From Arthrobacter koreensis (GTDB taxonomy: Bacteria > Actinomycetota > Actinomycetes > Actinomycetales > Micrococcaceae): 64,000 nt of DNA. The notes beneath the pieces were generated by a model. That model was not told the DNA's origin, did no database searches, and was given only the letters and a program-made list of their open reading frames with translations. The stretch is from the NCBI RefSeq assembly GCF_009193255.1, contig NZ_WACG01000007.1:124001-188000 (forward strand). Direction: 5' to 3'. Numbering within the stretch: the first letter of the stretch is position 1; the number at the start of each line of letters is the position of its first letter. Position numbers and translations under genes: made by a program. Shown piece after piece: positions 60,026-64,000 of the stretch.

Positions 60026-61333
60026 GTGAATTTTAGTGTCTACCGGGACCTGCTTGCCATCGTCCCGGTCCGGCGTGTGCTCCTGGTGGGCATGCTGGCC
60101 CGTTTCCCCCATGCTGCCGCCGGCGTGCTCCTGACCCTCCACGTAGTGCTCACCCTGGACAAGGGGTATGCCGCTGCCGGAGTCGTCGCCGCCCTTGTGA
60201 CCATCGGCATCGCCGTCGGAGCTCCGTGGCGCGGCCGCCGGGTGGATAACGTGGGCCTGCGCAAGGCGCTCATTCCCTCGGTGATTTCCGAAGCCGTGAT
60301 CTGGTCCGTGGCCCCGCACGTCAGCTACGAGTGGCTGCTGGTGCTGGCCCTGATCGGCGGGCTGTTCACGCTGCCCGTCTTCAGTGTGGTGCGGCAGTCC
60401 CTTGGCGTGCTCGCCAAGGGGGACAAGCGGCGGACAGCCTTCACGCTCGACTCGATCGGCACCGAAGTGGTGTTCATGGGCGGGCCGGCCGTAGGTGCCG
60501 TCCTGGCCACTTCAGTCTCCACCGCCGTCGGGCTGACCCTGGTGGGCATCTGCACTGCCGGTGCCGGGCTCTTCCTGATGTGGTTCAACCCGCCCACCAG
60601 GTCTGAATCGCCCGAGGCCACGGAGCACGACGTCGAAGCGGCCACGGCGGCCGTGGTGTCCTCCGCGCCGGCCCACCTGGGCGAACCGGCGGCTGAGCTA
60701 ACCGAAGCGGCCGGTGCCGCGGTTGAAGCGGAAGGCCAGAGCGGCGGACTGCTGGCCCGTGCAGCAGCAGGTTTCTCCTGGCTGACGGTCAGCGTTGCCG
60801 TGGTGTTCGTCGTGGCTGCAGGCGCGGGCCTGCTGCTGGCCAGCAGCGACGTCGGCATCGTGGCCCTGGTGGAGTCCTCTGGCAACCCGGGCCAGCTGGG
60901 CATAGTCTTCGCGGTCTGGTGCTTCGCCTCGCTCGTGGGCGGCCTGGTCTACGGCGCCATGAAGCGGCGTGTCTCGCCCATGCTGCTGCTGCTCGCCATG
61001 GCGGTGCTGACGCTGCCGATGTCCTTGGCAACCGACACGGTCTCCCTGGCGCTGCTTTCGATTCCCGGTGGACTGCTGTGCGCGCCTGTCCTTTCAGCGG
61101 CGTCCGAGCGCGTCGCGGACCTGGTCCCGGAAGAACGCAGGGGAGAGGCCATGGGCTGGTACGGGTCCGCGCTGACCACGGGTACCGCCATCGGTGCGCC
61201 GCTGGCGGGAATGGCGATCGACGTCGTCGGACCCTGGGCGGGTTTCGCCTTCGCCGGCACCGCAGCAGCGCTGATGGTTCTTCTCACGCTTGGCATTCGG
61301 GCCGTGGTGAACGCCCGCCGCACGCTGGTCTAG
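60026..61333 (+). CDS. Major facilitator superfamily transporter
   Basis: 435 residues with roughly twelve helices and an acidic cytoplasmic loop in the middle (about 190-245). The N-terminal half has LVGMLARFPHAAAGVLLTLHVVLTLDKGYAAAGVVAALVTIGIAVGAPWRGRRVDNVGLRKALIPS, with the D-x-x-G-x-R/K loop between helices 2 and 3; the C-terminal half has VPEERRGEAMGWYGSALTTGTAIGAPLAG. The substrate is unknown, probably drug or metabolite export. A large palindromic terminator follows. Confidence 0.85.
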   Translation: MNFSVYRDLLAIVPVRRVLLVGMLARFPHAAAGVLLTLHVVLTLDKGYAAAGVVAALVTIGIAVGAPWRGRRVDNVGLRKALIPSVISEAVIWSVAPHVSYEWLLVLALIGGLFTLPVFSVVRQSLGVLAKGDKRRTAFTLDSIGTEVVFMGGPAVGAVLATSVSTAVGLTLVGICTAGAGLFLMWFNPPTRSESPEATEHDVEAATAAVVSSAPAHLGEPAAELTEAAGAAVEAEGQSGGLLARAAAGFSWLTVSVAVVFVVAAGAGLLLASSDVGIVALVESSGNPGQLGIVFAVWCFASLVGGLVYGAMKRRVSPMLLLLAMAVLTLPMSLATDTVSLALLSIPGGLLCAPVLSAASERVADLVPEERRGEAMGWYGSALTTGTAIGAPLAGMAIDVVGPWAGFAFAGTAAALMVLLTLGIRAVVNARRTLV

Positions 61334-61334
61334 G

Positions 61335-61376
61335 CATGCATAAGGCCCGAAGGAACATCCTTCGGGCCTATGCATG
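61335..61376. terminator. Bidirectional terminator between the MFS and DUF1844 genes
   Basis: GGCCCGAAGG (61344-61353) pairs with CCTTCGGGCC (61359-61368); outside it CATGCAT (61335-61341) pairs with 61370-61376, with one bulge. The flanking genes are convergent. Confidence 0.85.
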
Positions 61377-61385
61377 TGCTGAAAC

Positions 61386-61811
61386 CTAGTTGACGGGTCC
61401 GGTGAATTTCTCGCCCGGTCCCTTTCCGGGAGCATCCGGAACGGAGGAGGCCTCGCGGAAGGCCAGCTGCAGGGAACGCAGCCCGTCACGCAACGGACCG
61501 GCATGCTGGCTGCCGATTTCCGGAGCAGCCGCGGTCACGAAGCCGGCCAGTGCGGTGATCAGCTTGCGGGCCTCGTCCAGGTCCTTGAGTTCTTCTGCAT
61601 CCGCACCTTCGGCCAGGCCGCACTTCACGGCGGCCGCGCTCATCAGGTGGACTGCCGCGGTGGTGATGACTTCAACCGCCGGGACTTCGGCGATGTCCCG
61701 GACGTGGTCCGACACGGGGCTATCAGAATGGGTGTGGGTTTCTTCTTCGGAGGTTCCGGGGAAGGAATGGCGGGCAGAATCGCCAGCCGGATTGCTCTGT
61801 GGGGTACTCAT
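61386..61811 (-). CDS. DUF1844 protein
   Basis: 141 residues from ATG 61811. After an acidic, Ser-rich N-terminal tail, VPAVEVITTAAVHLMSAAAVKCGL, then DLDEARKLITALAGFVTAAAPEIGSQHAGPLRDGLRSLQLAFREAS, show the two helix blocks of DUF1844. The family often lies beside infC in actinobacteria and its role is unknown. Longer in-frame versions reach 61934 across the infC promoter and are rejected. Confidence 0.85.
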   Translation of the reverse strand: MSTPQSNPAGDSARHSFPGTSEEETHTHSDSPVSDHVRDIAEVPAVEVITTAAVHLMSAAAVKCGLAEGADAEELKDLDEARKLITALAGFVTAAAPEIGSQHAGPLRDGLRSLQLAFREASSVPDAPGKGPGEKFTGPVN

Positions 61812-61821
61812 ACTGGTAAGC

Positions 61822-61850
61822 TTGTCACAGACCGACCGGTACACGTTATT
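61822..61850 (+). promoter_or_regulatory. Promoter of infC
   Basis: TTGTCA (61822-61827), a 17-base spacer and GTTATT (61845-61850). Transcription would start near 61857, leaving about 285 bases of leader before infC. Confidence 0.45.
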
Positions 61851-61856
61851 TGTGCC

Positions 61857-62143
61857 CAGCTCACCGACGTGATGAAAATCAGTGGAATGCTGGCGCAGGT
61901 AACGGGACCGGTATGCAAGCGGAGTCTCTCCCACCCGCGTCAGCCTGATTAAACCAGCCTCACGGCCGGATCAGAGTTGCCGGGTTCTGGTCGGCCCTTC
62001 CGGGGCATCATCTTCGGATGATTCCGGGAAGTGCACTGCAAAGCAGTGCCCGGCCGATCCCCGAGGCCTCCGATTGCGCGTGCAATTGGGGGCCTTCTTC
62101 AGTTGCAGGCGGTAGCCGTTTTGAGTCAAACAGGAGCTGCAAC
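61857..62143 (+). promoter_or_regulatory. Structured leader of infC with terminator-like hairpin
   Basis: No gene is seen in this interval. Three hairpins occur: CTTCC/GGAAG with ATCAT/ATGAT inside (61997-62031); GCACTGC/GCAGTGC (62033-62049); and a 13-bp stem with two G-U pairs (62065-62077 with 62082-62094, tetraloop GCGT) followed by TTCTTC. The last has the form of an intrinsic terminator 44 bases before the infC start. In Bacillus the infC-rpmI-rplT leader is attenuated by L20; the order of genes here is the same. Attenuation is inferred. Confidence 0.5.
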
Positions 62144-63172
62144 ATTAGCGAGCCAAGAATCAATGATCGGATCCGTGTCCCTGAGGTGCGGTTGGTAGGA
62201 CCGGCTGGGGAACAGGTAGGTGTGGTCCGGATCGAGGACGCCCTTCGCCTGGCAGCGGAGTCCGACCTGGATCTTGTAGAGGTAGCACCTCAGGCGAAGC
62301 CTCCGGTGTGCAAACTAATGGACTTCGGCAAGTACAAGTACGAAGCCGCAGTCAAGGCCCGTGAGGCACGCAAGAACCAGACCAACACGGTCCTGAAGGA
62401 AATCCGTTTCCGTCTCAAGATCGACACCCACGACTACGAGACCAAGCGCGGGCATGCCCTTCGCTTCCTCGGTGCGGGTGACAAGGTCAAGGCCATGATC
62501 CAGTTCCGTGGACGTGAGCAGCAGCGCCCTGAAATGGGCATCCGCCTGCTGCAGAAGTTCGCTGAGGACGTCTCCGAGGTGGGTGTGGTTGAGTCCAGCC
62601 CCCGCATCGACGGCCGGAACATGGTCATGGTGATCGGCCCCCTCAAGAACAAGGCAGAAGCCAAGGCTGAAGCCCGCCGCGCTTCCCAGCGCGCTGAGGC
62701 GAAGGCCGCCAACGAAGCCGCCAAGAATGGTGAAGCCCCGGCACGGGTCGACACCAGTGCTGACAAGGCACCCATGACGCAGAGCCTGGCAGATCTGCTG
62801 CCGGACGGTCTGCGCCTTGGATCTTCCGCAGCCGAAGCCGACCAGGCCCGTGCTGAGCAGGAACAGGCTGAGAAGGCAAAGGCAGCGCAGGCCGCCAAGG
62901 CTGCGGCGGACAAGGCTGCTGCCGATGCCCGCCGTGCGGAGGAAGCAGCCAAGGCTGCTGCCGCCAAGCCGGCTACAAAGCCTGCTGCGGCACCTGCTGC
63001 AGCAAAGCCGGCCGAAGCGCCCAAGCCCATGGCAGTGCCCAAGCCGACGGCCGTCAAGCCGTCCGCGCCGAAGCCCGCTGCCCGGCCGAAGCCGGCCGCC
63101 GCGCCCAAGCCTGCTGGCAAGGCACCCTCCCCGGGAGCCTCGAGCCAGAAGAAGCCTGGCTCAGCGGAGTAA
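62144..63172 (+). CDS. infC: Translation initiation factor IF-3
   Basis: 342 residues from ATT 62144, placed by the AGGAG site at 62132-62136 and by homology ([27 protein letters not shown]). No ATG or GTG lies at the family start. ATT is the classical rare start of infC, used elsewhere for autocontrol. The usual IF-3 body of about 180 residues ends near 195. It is followed by an extra region of about 145 residues rich in Ala, Lys, Pro and Glu ([31 protein letters not shown]...), seen in other Arthrobacter-type IF-3 and predicted disordered. Confidence 0.95.
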   Translation: MSEPRINDRIRVPEVRLVGPAGEQVGVVRIEDALRLAAESDLDLVEVAPQAKPPVCKLMDFGKYKYEAAVKAREARKNQTNTVLKEIRFRLKIDTHDYETKRGHALRFLGAGDKVKAMIQFRGREQQRPEMGIRLLQKFAEDVSEVGVVESSPRIDGRNMVMVIGPLKNKAEAKAEARRASQRAEAKAANEAAKNGEAPARVDTSADKAPMTQSLADLLPDGLRLGSSAAEADQARAEQEQAEKAKAAQAAKAAADKAAADARRAEEAAKAAAAKPATKPAAAPAAAKPAEAPKPMAVPKPTAVKPSAPKPAARPKPAAAPKPAGKAPSPGASSQKKPGSAE

Positions 63173-63275
63173 GCACCGCTAGAACGCCCAGGCGTCCCTA
63201 GGAAACCCCGGCACCGTTACAGGTGCCCATATCCCCGCGGGCTCGTACCGCGGAAACCAAAGGAGATCGGTTCCC

Positions 63276-63470
63276 ATGCCGAAGATGAAGACCCACAGTG
63301 GCGCCAAGAAGCGCTTCAAGCTGACCGGTACCGGCAAGCTCAAGCGCCAGCAGGCGAACCGCCGCCACTACCTGGAGCACAAGTCCTCCCGCCTGACCCG
63401 CCGTCTCGCCGGTGACAAGATCGTCACCCCGGGCGAGGCCAAGGTCATCAAGAAGATGCTCGGCAAGTAA
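63276..63470 (+). CDS. rpmI: 50S ribosomal protein L35
   Basis: 64 residues. [49 protein letters not shown] is the complete L35 sequence pattern. ATG 63276 has AAAGGAGA upstream. The second gene of the conserved infC-rpmI-rplT unit. Confidence 0.98.
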   Translation: MPKMKTHSGAKKRFKLTGTGKLKRQQANRRHYLEHKSSRLTRRLAGDKIVTPGEAKVIKKMLGK

Positions 63471-63587
63471 CCATCTTCCCCTGCGGTTCTGAGAAGGACT
63501 GCTCCATATTTCAACTAACTTTCCCGCGGCCCGACAGGGGCCGCAGCACCGGTAGTGTGCGCGGGACTATTTCTAAGGAGTACGCAC

Positions 63588-64000
63588 GTGGCACGTGTGA
63601 AGCGGGCGATTAACGCCCATAAGAAGCGTCGGGTAATCCTCGAGCGCGCCAAGGGCTACCGCGGACAGCGTTCGCGCCTGGTCCGCAAGGCCAAAGAGCA
63701 GCTGCTGCACTCGTACGTGTACAGCTACGGTGACCGCCGCAAGCGCAAGGGCGACTTCCGGCGCCTGTGGATCCAGCGCATCAACGCTGCGTCCCGCGCC
63801 AACGGTCTCACCTACAACCGCCTGATCCAGGGCCTGAAGGCTGCTGAGATCGAGGTTGACCGCCGCATGCTGGCCGAGCTGGCCGTCAACGACGCCAACG
63901 CTTTCGCCACCCTGGTGCAGGTTGCCAAGGACGCCCTGCCGTCCGACACTTCTGCTCCGGCCGCTGCTGCTGCAGCACCGGCTGCCAAGAAGGCTCCCGC
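63588..64000 (+). CDS. rplT: 50S ribosomal protein L20 (cut by window end)
   Basis: About 137 residues are visible from GTG 63588 (TAAGGAG upstream); the frame is open at the right edge. [83 protein letters not shown] is typical L20. L20 normally ends near residue 118-125; here an Ala/Pro/Lys-rich tail continues ([14 protein letters not shown]), as in relatives. L20 controls its own operon in Bacillus and E. coli. Confidence 0.97.
   Translation, partial: MARVKRAINAHKKRRVILERAKGYRGQRSRLVRKAKEQLLHSYVYSYGDRRKRKGDFRRLWIQRINAASRANGLTYNRLIQGLKAAEIEVDRRMLAELAVNDANAFATLVQVAKDALPSDTSAPAAAAAAPAAKKAP

Noticed and set aside
61811-61934. N-terminal extension of the DUF1844 frame
   Set aside because: It would run across the infC promoter; the MSTPQSNPAGD start is a normal beginning and upstream residues are unconserved in type.
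1-64000. Possible mobile element, prophage or defence island
   Set aside because: Gene after gene is conserved core function; I see no transposase, integrase, phage or nuclease-toxin gene and no attachment-site duplication.

Overview
The window is ordinary high-GC core chromosome of an actinobacterium. The family is probably Micrococcaceae, close to Arthrobacter or Pseudarthrobacter. This is inferred from base composition, from SOS boxes of the actinobacterial TCGAAY-N4-GTTCGA type, from many TANNNT -10 boxes lying 6-7 bases before start codons, and from gene order. The order rip1 / ispG / proS / DUF4439 / rimP-nusA-ylxR-infB-rbfA / truB / ribF / rpsO-pnp-M16 / dapB / dapA-rnj / ftsK-pgsA-cinA-clgR / DUF3046-recA-recX / miaB-miaA-dapF / hflX-dinG / lexA-LysM / hisCBH-A / infC-rpmI-rplT follows the actinobacterial arrangement known from Mycobacterium. 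I see no insertion sequence, phage, CRISPR array, rRNA or tRNA.

Layout. 1-6.7 kb: the end of the site-2 protease gene, then a three-gene insert (SatD-like HTH protein, small membrane protein, YciI protein), ispG (isoprenoid synthesis), an acetyltransferase, a lipoprotein and proS. 6.7-9.7 kb: a TauE/SafE exporter, then a leftward aminoglycoside-kinase-like gene and a DUF4439 protein. 9.7-15.5 kb: the translation/transcription operon rimP-nusA-ylxR-infB-rbfA, closed by a textbook terminator. 15.5-24.8 kb: an aminotransferase (leftward), truB, three uncharacterised membrane proteins, ribF, rpsO, a structured pnp leader, pnp and an M16 protease. 24.8-31.4 kb: a molybdenum cofactor block (moaD, moaA, a membrane-anchored molybdopterin oxidoreductase, a tyrosine phosphatase, moeA, moaC, moaB, moaE). 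31.4-36.7 kb: lysine/DAP synthesis (dapB, dapA), RNase J and an acyltransferase-like membrane protein. 36.7-46.3 kb: ftsK, pgsA, cinA-type amidohydrolase, ClgR-type regulator, MarR regulator, recA-recX and two tandem secreted paralogues with a lysozyme-like C-terminal domain. 46.3-55.7 kb: miaB-miaA-dapF, a methyltransferase, hflX, a DinG-type helicase, and lexA divergent from an SOS-boxed LysM protein. 55.7-64 kb: the histidine genes hisC-hisB-hisH-(51-aa membrane protein)-hisA, SseB, an MFS transporter, DUF1844, and infC-rpmI-rplT, the last gene cut by the window end.

The most notable non-gene signals are: (i) a long palindromic element with identical 19-bp arms present twice, at 24719-24774 and 46257-46312; (ii) GTTTCA inverted repeats bracketing the promoter of the SatD-like gene; (iii) at least 14 genes with a TANNNT hexamer exactly 6-7 bases before the start codon, predicting leaderless mRNAs; (iv) three LexA-box-like sites between lexA and the LysM gene; (v) a structured leader with a terminator-like hairpin before infC, whose start codon is ATT; and (vi) structured RNA before pnp.
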